Assembly (NCBI GenBank): GCA_029582165.1 | Contig: CM055886.1 | Coordinates: forward strand, 25,854,669 to 25,918,668 | From: Portulaca oleracea | Taxonomy: Eukaryota > Streptophyta > Magnoliopsida > Caryophyllales > Portulacaceae | Direction of reading: 5' to 3' | DNA length: 64,000 nucleotides | Shown here: positions 46,834-59,189 of the stretch, in pieces | How positions within the stretch are numbered: position 1 is the first letter of the stretch | Layout: each line of letters begins with the position of its first letter | Position numbers and translations under genes: made by a program | The notes under the pieces: generated by a model | What the model saw: the letters and a program-made list of their open reading frames with translations, nothing else | Database searches by the model: none | What the model was told of the DNA's origin: nothing

Positions 46834-48428
46834 AATACATGTTGTATCCATAATGTGATTTATGATGTTGCTTGTTTTTAGTAGTACTATATTTAATTAT
46901 ACAGACTATGTTTTGTGGTTATGTGATAAAGATGACAAATGACATATTATTTTCTATAGATATAAGATGATGATGGTTTAAGTGTATAGTTTATAGATTA
47001 ATTATGTATTATTTAAGTATGTGCGCATGATTAAGTTTAAGTTTTGCTACAAGAAAAGAAATGTATATTTTATGTACATTTAAATGATTATAAGTTCATG
47101 GCTATATGTTAATGTAGATGGATTTAACCAGGTTTAAAACTGACTAAGTATTTGATTATGAATCCATGATTATTTATTTGAACGTAGTCATGAAGAGAAT
47201 ATATATATGTTAATGTAAATGTTTATTCATATTATAAGTTAATAATATTCTCTGTAAAATGGTCATTAAGATCATGGAGGAATGTATTCTCATTTTTGTT
47301 GCCAATTAAAAGTAAGTTGTAATTAATATTTTAATTACATGTTTATAGAAAAAGTTTAATCTGTAATAGTTTAATTACACATAAGATGGAGAGTCTTAGA
47401 TTCCGTGAGTGTACAAGTAGGAATTTATTCTCTATGTGAACTTAATAAAAGTTTATATTAAATTTAAGATGTAATAGTTTAATTATATGTTAAGATTCAA
47501 GTTAAGAGTATTACAAATTTTTGTAAGTCTCTGGAGCCCATTATTTGAGATTTATAAAAGTATATAATATTAAAGTTTACAAGTTTTTATTTATGGATCC
47601 ATTATTAAGCATGGTTTAGTGTGAGATTTTATCTTGAGAGTCTATAATATTGATTGCTTATAAGAGCCTACGATATGATAGTTTAATCATATTGATTGCT
47701 AAAACCCACAATATTGATTGCTAAAATGCTTATAACATGAAAGTTCAAGTTATATTGATTGCAAAGTACCTACAGTATGATGGTTTAATCATATTTGATT
47801 GCAAGAATAAAATATCTTAATTAGTATCGAACTATAGTACAACAGTTTAGTTGTATGTATATAGGGTCGATGTATTTAAGTATTATAGTTTAATTTTAAG
47901 TGTTATTAAGCATGATTGCCTAGTTTAATAATGATCATGTAAAGATGTCGATTATATCTAGTGATTCTTGTTAGTCAAGGATGAAGTAAGTTATTATCTT
48001 CAAGATGTTAAAGCAACCTCGATTTAAAGGACTAAACAAGGACTTGGTGATATTATTTTATAATATTATCAAGGGCGATGGGAATAAGCCCAAATTTAAC
48101 AATTATTAGTAACGGTGCCCCTACTTGATACTTGACTTAAAGTCAAGCTCAAGGTGGGTGATTCCATTATATAGTGGTTGGAATTGAAGCACAAACTTGA
48201 ACCGTTCTAGGTAAAAAAGTGCTTGACTAGTTGTAATGATAAAAGGATGAATTGTTATACTTTTAATAGATTATACACGTTTTGGGTGAGTGCTCACTTA
48301 TAGGAGCGTACGGGTGCAGTCTACCTATGTAATGTGAGGCGTAGCCGCCTCAAAGGGCTATTGGACTTAGCTCTATACGCTCACGAGAGTATAATACTTC
48401 ACTATTTTTGAGCTTACTGTCATCCATA
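46834..48428. other. AT-rich non-coding DNA, possibly an old LTR
   Basis: The zone repeats words such as TTTAATTATATG and ATATTGATTGC in a decayed fashion. It ends in a more complex patch (48280-48390: TGAGTGCTCACTTATAGG, GCGTAGCCGCCTC). This resembles the style of long plant LTRs but no ends are seen. A 36-50 bp segment (ATAATACTTCACTAT ... GCTTACTGTCATCC) is duplicated at 48391-48425 and 48428-48475. Confidence 0.4.
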
Positions 48429-48479
48429 TAATACTTCACTATAAATGAGCACTCACCCAAGCTTACTGTCATCCTAAGT

Positions 48480-48757
48480 GTATTGAAGAGAGTGAGAATT
48501 TGAAGATAGCATTAGATGAAGTTAATCAAGAGGTAGTTATCACAGTGGTGGTCAATCCAACTACAGAATCTGAAGGATCAGCCACTGTTGAGAAAAGAAT
48601 ATCAAGACTAGCTTCAAACATTGGAAACGATATTGGGGTTAGATTTTTGAACAAACACATTGATCTGTCATGCAATTTTGAAGAGGAAGTGGAAAAGAAC
48701 AAAGGAGAAAGACCTAGGGGAAGGAAGAAGAAGAGCAACAACAGAAGGACAACTTGA
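48480..48757 (+). pseudogene. LINE ORF1 C-terminal remnant
   Basis: The open frame ends with a basic tail (KNKGERPRGRKKKSNNRR) and stops 13 bp before the ORF2 ATG, the normal layout of plant L1 elements. The upstream nucleic-acid-binding part is missing because of 5' truncation. Confidence 0.6.
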
Positions 48758-48770
48758 AGGAGGTACTAGA

Positions 48771-51700
48771 ATGAGGATTGGGGTGTGGAATGTCAGGGGA
48801 GTGGGTGCTGGGGAAAAGAAGAAATACGTTAGAAACTTGGTGAACAAGGATCACTTATAGGTGGTGGGGCTTGTAGAGACGAAGCATGCTACATTCAATC
48901 ATTGGGGAGTAAAGCGTTGTTGGGGGAATGGGGATGTTGAATGGTGTGATATTCCGGCACAAGGAAGATCAGGAGGCCTCATTGTTATGTGGGATAGTAA
49001 TGAGTTTGCCTGTGGTAACAAAGTAAAGGGGCAGAGATGGATTTGCTTGGAAGGCAAGTTAGTAGGTGATGATGTCGAATGTGCAATATGTTTTGTGTAC
49101 GCACCAAATGAGCATCAGCTGAGGATTGAGTTGTGGAATCAATTGAGACAACTCAAGGATGGGATTCAAGTTCCTATTGTAATCCTAGGAGATTTCAACG
49201 AGATACTTACATCGGAGGAAAGAAGAGGATGCAATGAGATCATAGAGGGGATGACAGAATTAGCCGCCTTCATGCAAGACATTGGTGTGCATGACCTGCC
49301 AATTGACCAGAAATACACGTACATGAGAAGTAATGCGGCAAGCTGCATTGACAAAGTTCTCATTGACTGCAGATTACTATCACAGTTCCCTATGCTAAAG
49401 GCATATTACAGAGAAAGACAACTCTCTGACCATTTTCCTGTAATGGTTGCGTCAGATGTAGTTAAGTGGGGTCCTACGCCATTCAGAATGTTTAATGTGT
49501 GGTTGGATATCCCATCATTTATTAAGATTTTTGAGAAGGAATGGGTGCAGCTATCACCCGAACCTATCCACAAGCGATTCAAGTTGATTAAAGGGCCCCT
49601 GAAGAAGTGGAATCACGAAGTTTTTGGCAATATTGACAAAAAGGTTGCCGATTTGGAAGAAGAACTAAAGAAGTTGGATAATGAGGTGTTGGAGGAAAAA
49701 GTGAGCCAGTGCAATCAAGCTAGAAGAGAGGCACTGCGATCTCAACTTGAGATATGGCTGATAAGAAAGGAGAGACTTTGGAAACAACAATCACGATGCC
49801 AGTTTATACAGGAAGGGGACAGGAATACTAGGTTTTTTCACACCCTAGCTACGATCAGAAGAAGGAAAAAGATAATGGAGAAAATTCAAGTTGATGGAGT
49901 TGTGTATTCTGAACCGAGAGACATACAAAGGGAAATCAGAGAGTATTTCAGGAAGCATTATCAGCAACGAAGACAGCAACAAAAGATTGATATTTCTGAT
50001 TTGGGGCTGAAGAAAATATCTGATGAGGAAAGGAACTGGATCGAAATGAAGCTGACAAAAGAGGAAATTTTTGAAGCGGTAAAAGGATGTAATCCCAACA
50101 AGGCGTCGGGGTACGATGGATTCAATATGAAGAGCATTCAAATTTTTTTGCATATAATTGGGGACGAAGTGAGCCAATACATACTGGGGTTTTTTGAAGA
50201 AGGTCATTTTGCGGAGGTAATCAACACTACATGGGTAACGCTAATACCCAAGAAGGATAACCCGATTGATATTAGTGAGTACAGACCAATCAGTATGGTC
50301 GATAGCCTGTATAAAATTATTGCGAAGATCCTCAGTAACAGGCTGAAGAAAGTTCTACCAACACTGATTGGCGAGGCTCAGACTGCGTTTGTTGCTAAAC
50401 GGCAAATTCTTGACGGGGCCCTAATTGCAACAGAGATAGTGAGTTGGCTGAAAAGAAAGAAGAAGGAAGGGGTACTGTTTAAGCTGGACTATCGAAAAGC
50501 GTATGATTCAGTGGAATGGGATGCAATAGAGCTAATCTTTAAGCAAATGGGATTCGGGAATAAATGGAGGCAATGGATCAGATGTTGTATTACAGTAGCC
50601 AGTATTTCAATCATCATCAACGGGGCTCCGTCGAAACCGTTCAAATTGAGCAGAGGCTTGAGACAGGGAGACCCACTGTCTCCTTTCATTTTTGTCATGG
50701 TAGGAGAAGTCCTGAATACTATGATACAATCGGCAGTTGAGAAGCAGCACCTTGAAGGACTTTTGATTGGAAGGAAGAAAGTCAGAGTGTCACACCTGCA
50801 GTTTGCAGATGACACTTTGATTTTTGCACAGGCAAGTGAGGAACAACTCATGAAGACCAAGGCAGTGTTGCAGTTATTTGAGAAAGTTACCGGCTTGACA
50901 ATCAACTACGCCAAGTCTAGCATGATTGTGTTTGGAAAGGAGGAGTGGGGACAGAAAATGGCGAGAAAACTGAAGTGCAAAATCAATGAGTTGCCTATAA
51001 CTTATTTGGGGTTCCTCCTAGGAGCATACATGAGAAGATGTGAATCATGGAAGCTAGTGATACAGAAAGTGCAAGCAAAGCTGAAATCTTGGAAGTCCAG
51101 TTGTCTCTCACGAGCAGGGAGATTGGCTGTTGAAGGTTGTGCTCTCAGCACTACCGAACTACTACCTGACTATATTTAAGATGCCAAAGTCAGTGGCGGA
51201 TAAGCTAATAAGTATACAACGCATATTCTTTTGGGGTGGCAAAGAGGGCATGAGGATCAATGCACCCATTAGGTGGGAAGTAATTCAGCAGACAAAGGCA
51301 ATGGGAGGATTAGGAGTAGGAGATGTAGTGATGAAGAATTCAACTTTATTGTTCAAGTGGTGGTGGAGGTACGCCTCGGAGGAAGGTGTGTTGTGGAGGA
51401 AAGTGATTAACTCAATACATGAGAGAGATGACGCCAAGCTACCAAACCCATTTGATCTGAGAGAACCTGGAGTTTGGAGGGCAATCAAGAAATTGGGGTG
51501 TGAGGAAGGTGCATTGCAGAAAGGAATACAACAAAAGTTGAGAGTCAAATTGGGAGTAGGAGAAAAAAAATTAGATTTTGGGATAATGCTTGGATGGACA
51601 AGGTCCTCTAAGAACTACTCCACGCATGTACAGATTGTCCACGCAAAAATAGAGGCGAGTTAGAGATATGGGGTGGTTTGAAGGGGGAGTGTGGAGATGG

Positions 51701-52408
51701 TGTCTAACTTGGAGTAGAGAGCTCACACTACAAGAAATGGAGGAGGTGCATGAACTGAGCTCAATGTTGTGGGAACAACACCCAAATCAAGAAGAGGATG
51801 CGGTCATTTGGCTCGGTGGAGACGAATTCAGTGCCAAATCAGTCATGAAAACAACAGAGAGAATAGCAAGAGGGGGGTGCAAGTGGATTCCATTGTATGC
51901 AAAGCATGGCAGAAGTTGGCACACCTTAGAGTGGAGGTTATGATTTGGATGGTGTTGGTAGGCAAAATAAATACAAGAGCCCAACTTTGTCATAGAGGAA
52001 TTTTGCCAGAGGAGTTGAATGTATGTCCATGTTGTAATGCAGGAGAGGAGGACATTAATCACGTGTGATTTTGCATCAAGCATTTGGAAAAAAATAATGA
52101 AAGATTTGGGAATGGAGAGACAGGTTGGAAGAACAATCAAGGAGTGGTTCAAAGATTGGTTGGAGGTGCAATTCAAAAACAAAGCAAGAAAGAAGATATG
52201 GATTGTGACAGCCTTTGCTACAATTTGGACAATATGGCAACACAGAAATGGAGTAGTGTTTGAAGGAAGGGAGGCAAGCAAAGAGATGGTTGAGGAGCTT
52301 ATTAGGAGGAGGGTTGGACTTTGGGCTGCATCATGGAAGGAGGGTATCCCATACTCTGCTGAAACCATAACAAGGAAGTTTAAAGATATCCCTATGCTAT
52401 TTAATTGA
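48771..52408 (+). pseudogene. LINE ORF2: endonuclease, reverse transcriptase, zf-RVT
   Basis: The ATG at 48771 begins MRIGVWNVRGVG. A TAG at 48858-48860 interrupts, then the frame is open to 51179. Endonuclease landmarks: GLVETKH, ILGDFNE and SDHFPV. Reverse transcriptase landmarks with approximate residues counted from 48861: EYRPISMVDSLYKIIAKIL (473), LDYRKAYDSVEWD (540), GLRQGDPLSPF (600) and LQFADDTLIF (645), so the catalytic FADD is intact. A shift near 51150 leads to frame 51130-51663 (LPNYYLTIFKMP, IFFWGG). Two further shifts carry the zf-RVT region with CPCCNAGEEDINHV and the end WIVTAFATIWTIWQHRN. The enzyme nicks DNA and copies LINE RNA; this copy cannot make it in full. Confidence 0.9.
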
Positions 52409-53060
52409 GTGCAGCATGTGACAGGAGGATGGAGGAGCTGGAAACAGTGTAGTAGCAGATGCAGCAGAAGAAGCAATTGGTGTGCTAAACAAAAAGAACG
52501 GCTGAAATGGGAGCAAAGGGTTTGAAGACTTTGAAAGGCTCATTTTTTGCTTTTGCTAGTAGTGGTTTCTATTGGACCACAATTTTGTTTTGACATCACA
52601 AGGGGTAGGTGGCTGTTAATGGGACATATAGATTAGCTAGCTGTGGACCACAATTTTGCCTTTGCTAGCTTAAGGGTTTGGAGGTGTACCCCTATGGGGA
52701 TCATATGGCCATTGTTGTGGCTGAATTTTGGGCATTTGCCTATACTAATCGAAAAAAAATAATACTTCAATATTTCCCCCCAAAAGAGTGATGCTTGTTA
52801 CTATGGGATAAAGGGCAGTTACGCCTGGCCATCAATCCTCAAACGGTCTCACTTTGGTTTGTACATGGAACATGCTAGTCAGGCCGTCAGAAAACGTTTG
52901 AGTGGCTTGGACAATTCTTCCATTAAACAGGGCCATGGGGGGCACTTGTTTCCTTTTAAAATTTCTAAAGTCAGTTACTGGAGAAGTGGTCAGAGAAAAG
53001 GAAATCAATATGCCCATACTATCCGCTGGCTACTGGCCCAATGGACTATTGAGCTAAGTG
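52409..53060. other. LINE 3' UTR and flank
   Basis: 52409-52751 is the LINE 3' UTR. 52770-53060 is unassigned; a plus-strand ORF there (52859-53146) runs into the next MITE and is not credible. Confidence 0.5.
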
Positions 53061-53404
53061 GCCTAACACGCTGTTCTTTTATACGTTTGGCTGACTATAG
53101 TGTCATACCTCTCTGTAATTTGTCATATTTCACCACAATCCACTAATCCACCACAATCTACCACAACCCATCACAATCTACTTTTTCTAATTTAATTTAT
53201 TTTTTATTAAAATTTAAACTTTTCACAACCCATCACAATGTCACATTTTCCAACACATTTACAATGATTAAAACCAAAACCCACCATAACTTTCCACAAC
53301 CCACCAAAACCCACCACATTTTTTCCAAACCCATCACAATTCACCACAATTCTACCACATGGCACCATGTCACACCGCAGCCAGCCTTATAAAAGAACGG
53401 GCCT
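53061..53404. mobile_element. Tourist-like MITE (family of 27981)
   Basis: CGCTGTTCTTTTATACG at the left pairs with the complement of CTTATAAAAGAACGGGCC at the right. The inside consists of CCACAATC / CCACAACCCA repeats as in the relatives. The left end is less well preserved. Confidence 0.65.
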
Positions 53405-54340
53405 AAATGTGGTGGGTTTGGTGGTTAGATGGTTGGATGGCAAGATAATCCTTGGTTGAGCCAGCCTGCTAGTCAGCACCAGTAGATATTGAACTTCGAA
53501 TGTGGATTATTATTGTTATGTGATGCTTTCACCACTACTTGCTTCAGGCATTATTAGAAAATGATGTATCCATTGTAGTAATCTTATTGACTTTTTGCTG
53601 TACTGTCCTTGGCTTCCATATCTTCTATTCCATTATTGTTCACGTATGAGAGAATTTAGAGCGAGACGGTGGTGGGTAGAGGTTCGGTGGCAGTTGGGTG
53701 GTGGTGTTGGTGGTGATTTGGGAAGTGAGAGAGATGGAGTATGAGGGTAAGGCTTGGGGTTCAGAGAGAGAGAGAGATTGAGTAGGGGCTACTTTCATAT
53801 GTCTCCGAATTTGCTTTTATAGATATCCACAGTTAAATTATTATGCCTGAATCAAAGAGAAAAAGACAGAGCAATTGACACAAAAAATATTGAATGTCAA
53901 CTTGTCCCGCCATGTATTCAATCCCATTCTTTATTATAAATTAGAATCTCATGGTTATCATAATCTTTTAAGATCAATTCAGTTTTGCTCCATATGAAAG
54001 TCAATAACCCATACATATATGCAAGAAGCCCATGGTTACGTGAGGTTTGAATATTTAGGACAGTCAAAGGCACACAGGTGTGTTGTGGTATACAAGACGT
54101 GCTGCAGACAAAACGCGGTGTCAAGAAAATTAGTTGGCGCGCATTTGTAGCTCAATTGGATAAGTGTGTGCTAAAATCTTCTACATTTTGTTTTCTTTAT
54201 TAAAGTAATTAATTGGTAAAATCTTACCATAATCTATTAATTAACCATTACTATACGATCGTCGAGATCGCGGTCATCATATTATTTTACTACCCATTTG
54301 CCTCTAATTTATAATTTTATGCCTGGGCGGTCTTGAGTTC
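53405..54340. other. upstream flank of knottin gene 2
   Basis: There is a GA-rich patch near 53765. A Pol III box-A-like TAGCTCAATTGG lies at 54149-54160, with a weak box-B-like GGTCTTGAGTTC at 54329-54340. No gene is recognised. Confidence 0.4.
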
Positions 54341-54349
54341 TATAAGTAG
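54341..54349 (+). promoter_or_regulatory. TATA box of knottin gene 2
   Basis: TATAAGTAG lies 122 bp before the ATG, similar in position to the TATA box of the paralogue. A second candidate (ATATATAG) lies nearer at 54389. Confidence 0.5.
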
Positions 54350-54462
54350 GGATAAGAGTCGATGGAATTTTGAACCTCAAATCATCAAATATATAGTCTT
54401 TTATATACATCTTGGCTCCTAAGTTTTCTCCTCATAAAGAATTTGTTTCCCGAGAAATTAAC

Positions 54463-55189
54463 ATGGCCAGGATTTCCATCAAGTTTCTCATCTTCACCTT
54501 AGTGTTGATTCTGTTTGTTGCTACTATAGCAGGTACATAACTTCTCACACCTGTTGGATCTTATTCTTACACTGGATTTCCATCAAGGGTGCATTTGGTT
54601 GGTCAAAATTTCTTGAAAAATGGTCGATTTTCTTCAAGTTTTTATGTAAGTTGATCTTAATAAAAATTTTACGACGAGCCACCATTTCTTTAAAAATTTT
54701 CTCGGGAAAAGCTTTCCCATGAAAATTTCTCATGGAAAATATTTTCCGGGGAAAAGTTTTTAGGTGTTTCTTTCAAATGCTCCCTAAGTTTGAAAACAGG
54801 TACTAAGTGAATTTATATTTTAGTTTAGACCGCATAAATTATATTAGTATCACCATGCGGGTTAGCTGATTGATAAGTTGACATTTGGCATGCATATTTT
54901 AAAGACAACTCGAGGGGAATCATAGTTACATACATACCTGCATATAAACGTATGAACAATTGCATTATCTATAGCAAGTCTGGCATAAGGTATGTTAAGT
55001 TAAATTGACAGGTTTTGATGGGTTGATCGATCAGTTCCAGCGATGGGACAAAGCAGCAGAGGGTGCATGAAAAGGAAACAATTCTGCGGAGGGATCACAG
55101 GAATTCAGTGCTGCAAGGGGTTGGTCTGCAAGCTCAGCGGCAGTTTCCCTGACGCTGGTGGTGTCTGTGTCCGTTCTCGTCCTTATTGA
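54463..55189 (+). CDS. secreted knottin-type six-cysteine peptide 2
   Basis: Two exons (54463-54532 and 55035-55189) are separated by a 502-bp phase-1 intron (CAG/GTACAT, CGATCAG/TT). The product has 74 residues. A 23-residue signal peptide (MARISIKFLIFTLVLILFVA) is followed by VPAMGQ and a mature region with the same cysteine pattern as peptide 1: C-x6-C-x7-CC-x4-C-x12-C. Conserved patches are CGGITGIQCC, CKLSGSFPDAGG and the basic end VRSRPY. The mature part is strongly basic (about +7), which suits membrane-active antimicrobial knottins. Activity is inferred from fold and charge. The longer intron holds a MITE and a 14-bp repeat of exon-1 sequence. The gene is intact and on the same strand as its paralogue 15 kb upstream. 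Confidence 0.85.
54587..54784. mobile_element. small MITE in the intron of knottin gene 2
   Basis: GGGTGCATTTGG at the left pairs imperfectly with the complement of CAAATGCTCCC at the right. Inner TTTTCTTG / TTTTCCGGGG segments also fold. Flanking triplets are CAA and TAA. It accounts for much of the intron-length difference between the two paralogues. Confidence 0.5.
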
Positions 55190-55488
55190 TTCACCCATCA
55201 CGGACACCACTTCAATACGTTGATTGAATCAACCACCACTGCTATTGTTCACTATCTCTGTCTCTAATAATTTTTAGTGATTCTAGTTGTTATTCGTCAT
55301 TAAATCTGTGAGTTTTTTTTTTCTGTGTTAATTTTGAGTGATGAGTTTAATGTAATAATAATGTTTTAGCCCCCTTCCTAAAGTTCAAATAAGATTACTA
55401 CTTTTTAAAAACATTTCATTGATAAAATATTAAATAACATGCATAGTGGAAATCATGAATTAATAATTACAGATTTATAATATAGATA
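55190..55488. other. 3' flank of knottin gene 2
   Basis: Probable 3' UTR with AATAATAATG near 55355; no other feature. Confidence 0.4.
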
Positions 55489-55668
55489 TGATCCCTCCGT
55501 TTTTTCATGTCATTCACGTTTTTTGAGGTCCATTTTTTAATAGTACTTTTATCATGAATCTAATAATATCGATTTTATTTTAATGGACCATTATACAAAT
55601 TAAAATATTAGCAGTCAAAGTTTTTGACGCAATTACTTAGATGACACTTAAATGAAACGGAGGTAGTA
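55489..55668. mobile_element. Stowaway-like MITE
   Basis: CCCTCCGTTTTTTCATGTCA at the left pairs with the complement of TGACACTTAAATGAAACGGAGG at the right. 180 bp, with TA at the right border. A standard grass/eudicot Stowaway layout. Confidence 0.75.
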
Positions 55669-56989
55669 CTAGCTAGCAAAAATCTACGCATTTCTATGAC
55701 ATATATTGATTAAATAATACCGGAACGTTGATCGTTATGATTTTAATATACATTATGTTGAAATTAAAAGGACTTGATCCCTTCAATTTTGTCATACACC
55801 ATACTTCTGGGTATATTTAGGAAATAGTCATGTATAAGAAAAATAATCACAATATACCAACACAAGAATGAGAGAATGTAGAGATCAAAAGAATGAAAAT
55901 CCGAATCACCGAAATTAGTACAATTATCCCAATAGACACCCACCTTATGTTATAACTCTAATGATACCTAGCCGTTTCAAGTTCTTGATGTCACGGTTTC
56001 ATATTGACTTACTTAGGATTTCCCCTTCCTCGTCCCATCAGATTGGGTTTTCTCAAACACCTCTTAATGTGAGGTTTCTCCTATCACAATGAAGTTACAT
56101 TGTCCTATTGTCTCCTTATACTTCAATATCATCTTCTACTCCTTTTGAGCTTGGAAATCTCCCATTAGCTCTTATAGTTTCTTCCTTGGCCTATTCGCAG
56201 CTCATGTTTTTCGTAGATGAGTCACAATCACAATTGATTATAACCTCAATAAAGCAGTCAACTATGAAATAATTCTCTCACTGCCTAATTAAACAATTGT
56301 AGATCTATACCATTTGGTAAATAAAACCCCAAACCAAACACAAATACCAAAAGATCGCTCCATACCTATCAATGGCCATTTGAGCAGAGACACGATGATT
56401 TGCAACAATGGCTAAGTCCATCTAACTCAAGGTGAGCTTTGCTAGCTTTAGTCTTCTTAAGAACATTGATAATAACACAACAATTGAGGAAAAATAACAA
56501 CTAAAAAGGACATCAACACCTACAATTATCAATATAGTTGACAGTGGGGGCACCGCGAATCCGACCAATGGTGTCGTGAAAGAGTTGGAGGTGAAATCCT
56601 AGATGAAGTGATATCAAGGAAAATTAGATCCATAACAATACGAGAATATGCCACTGCTAAATTTGATCCTAGTAAAATTTAGCAAACTCAAGACCAAATA
56701 AAGAGTTTTTTTTTTTTTGTGAAGAGAGAGATGTATATATAATTACACAAAATACGCATACATCCAAAATAGCTTAAATTAAGTCGGGAATATCAATATA
56801 TGCTCATAAATAAGGTGCTTGAGACTCACTCGTGGTCTTTACAGACCACTTGATCCAATTATCCTCAGCTAGGAGGAAGTCTATACAAACCCTTATGCAG
56901 GCGAATAGGATCAACTTGTCTGCAAAGACCAAACTTCAATTCCCTAATCTTGATCCTACATAGAATTTTAATTTTTGTTTACCAAGCTG
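55669..56989. other. intergenic DNA, no recognisable gene
   Basis: Moderately complex sequence that might be an old retroelement, but I could not assign any domain in six frames or find terminal repeats. A 12-base T run lies near 56710. Confidence 0.4.
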
Positions 56990-57395
56990 TGTCATGCCCA
57001 TAACATTCAAAGCAAATTTTGAAGGTTTCTGTCGATTGATGTCACTCCCGTGTCAAAACCTGGTCACGCCTGTGACCATGGGTGTGACCCCCGGGCCCGT
57101 GACACCTATGTGTCATAATCATTATATACCTCCCCAATTTCAACCGTCGACTTTCTATTTAAAGCGTTGTGTTTTGGCTTGTAATTTTCTCATTAAATAT
57201 CCATTGTAAGTAGCAATTAAAGGGTTATACTACAACTTTAGAGTTTAGTTGATGTTTTCTTATATTTTTCATTAGTTTAATACAAATTGATTACCGAATT
57301 TAATGAAAGTTTAGTTTTTTATTTCAATCTTTGGACTATTCTCTTTTTAATGCTTTGTATTGATTTAGTTCTTTACACTTTCAACACTTATCATT
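56990..57395 (+). repeat. LTR/leader part of the right-hand gypsy element
   Basis: A GC-rich GTGACC / GTGTGACCCC patch (57040-57115), a TATA-like TATTTAAAGC (57157) and CTCATTAAATATCC look like the promoter part of a gypsy LTR. The sequence continues across the 3-kb insertion at 60415 towards gag. No exact LTR ends could be defined. Confidence 0.4.
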
Positions 57396-57504
57396 AGACC
57401 TGGCAAAGCTGATCTGAGATCCGAAATCCGATCCGAAAAATTCGAATCTGAATCCGATCCGACACCGAAATGGATGATCCGGTCTTGATCCGAACCCGGA
57501 GATA

Positions 57505-57655
57505 GGCACCGTTCTTTTGTGCGTTGCGTTTGCGTTGCGTTACGTTACGTTACGTTTAGTTGCGTTGGAAATAGTTAAAAAAGAATGATAATTTGCGTTA
57601 TGTTGCGTTAAGTTGCGTTGCGTTTGGGTGCGTTAACGCATAAAAGAACGGTACC
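57505..57655. mobile_element. small MITE nested in the 3-kb element, TSD ATA
   Basis: GGCACCGTTCTTTTGTGCGTT opens and AACGCATAAAAGAACGGTACC closes the element. ATA flanks both sides (57502-57504, 57656-57658). The interior is TTGCGTTACG repeats. It is the subfamily also nested at 28093-28261, here with a perfect 3-bp duplication. Confidence 0.8.
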
Positions 57656-59189
57656 ATAATCCGACCCCGAATCCGATCCGAATCTCAACCCGAATTTTAC
57701 CAAATAAGAAACGGATCCGAAATAATCCGATCCGAACCAGACCCGAGCATTGCCAAATTCGAGTTAACCCGAATCCGAAATTGCCCGAACTGATTTTTAC
57801 TCGACCCGAGCCATATTCGAAATAATCTGATCCGATCCGAACTCGACCCGAGCATTGCCAAGTCCGAGTTAACCCGAATCCGAAATTGCTCGAACTAAAT
57901 TTTATCTGAATCGAGCCAGACACGAGGCAAGCCAAATCCGATTTAACCCGAATCCGACAATTGCAAGAACTGAATTTTATCCGACCCGAGCCAAGTCAAA
58001 TCCGATTTAACCCGAATCCGAAAATTGTCCGAACCGAATTGTATTTTATTCAAGCTGCATCCGACCCGAGTCAAATTTGATTTAACCCGAATTTGAAAAT
58101 TGCCCGAACGGAGTTTCACCCGGCTTGACGCACATCCAGTAGAACCAAACTAAGCCGACCCGATCATAATTCGACCAATTAGGATAAAAAATGTCCGGTC
58201 CATTATAATTTATAAATTATATAATTCAACTTTGCTTTTAAGTTGGATTTTTGTAAATTGTGATGATTACCTTTAATTTATAAATTATATATTTTGATTT
58301 CTAAATTCTGAATTTAGAGCTTAGTAGATGTGTATTCGAAACCATCCGCCATTCCACAACCACTATATATCTAAACTACAAATTTTTCAAACAAGGTCTG
58401 TGTAATTGGCATAAAATTATAGACTAATTTCATTACTTCGGTGTATATAACATGTTTAGATTGTTTACCCAATTATAAACTTAGATGCATGTGACATGTT
58501 CACGAAAATTTAAGGTACATTGCACCAAGGATCTATTTTATGCCAAACTGCTAATTATATCACTGACTAACATGGCTAGATTCAATCCCACCATCCCCGC
58601 TATTTCTGAATTGAAGTAGAAATTTCACAGACATACCCATAAGTACCTGCTGATTATAGAAATTCCATTCAGAGGCAGTCAATCAGTCAAGCAGTAAATA
58701 ACATGTACAGTGGGTTGAGTTGTAACTAAATAAATAGGGCAGCAAGCCAGCAACAACACATAACCATTAAGTCATTAACTTGTCTTACATTACAATCCAA
58801 ATCCACCCCATCATCAGTCATCACATCATGGATAGAAACATTACATAAAATCCCAACAAATTTCAACAAGTCTCCAACATAAATAAGTTCCAAGAGACCT
58901 AGTCTAGTACAATCCATGCCATTATGGCTAACATTATACAACATAAGCACACAAAAGCAATAGTTCATAGCTTCAAGCCTTCAACACATAAAGCACATCC
59001 CTAGATTAGAATGAGATCAGATCATCCAACATAGTTTCATCGATAGCAATTTTTGGTTGCTATAAAGCAAGCTCCTTCATGCCTACCAGAAAAAATAAAA
59101 TTGTGTGAGTATCAAGTTAAAACATAGGCAAAACAATAATAATCTATATACTTAGGTTAAAATTTGACCAGTCACGACCTTTTTATATA

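Larger units (their letters stand above)
48439..52759 (+). mobile_element. L1-type LINE, 5'-truncated, TSD TAATACTTCA
   Basis: The element ends in a short A-tail (52752-52759) followed by TAATACTTCA. The same 10 bases precede it at 48429-48438. It keeps the end of ORF1, a near-complete ORF2 and a 3' UTR of about 350 bp. It moves by target-primed reverse transcription. The lesions (one stop, several shifts) make it dead, but overall the copy is well preserved. Confidence 0.85.

Noticed and set aside
48280..48390. Complex patch that might be an LTR end or gene piece
   Set aside because: No ends, ORF or second copy in the window to support a call.
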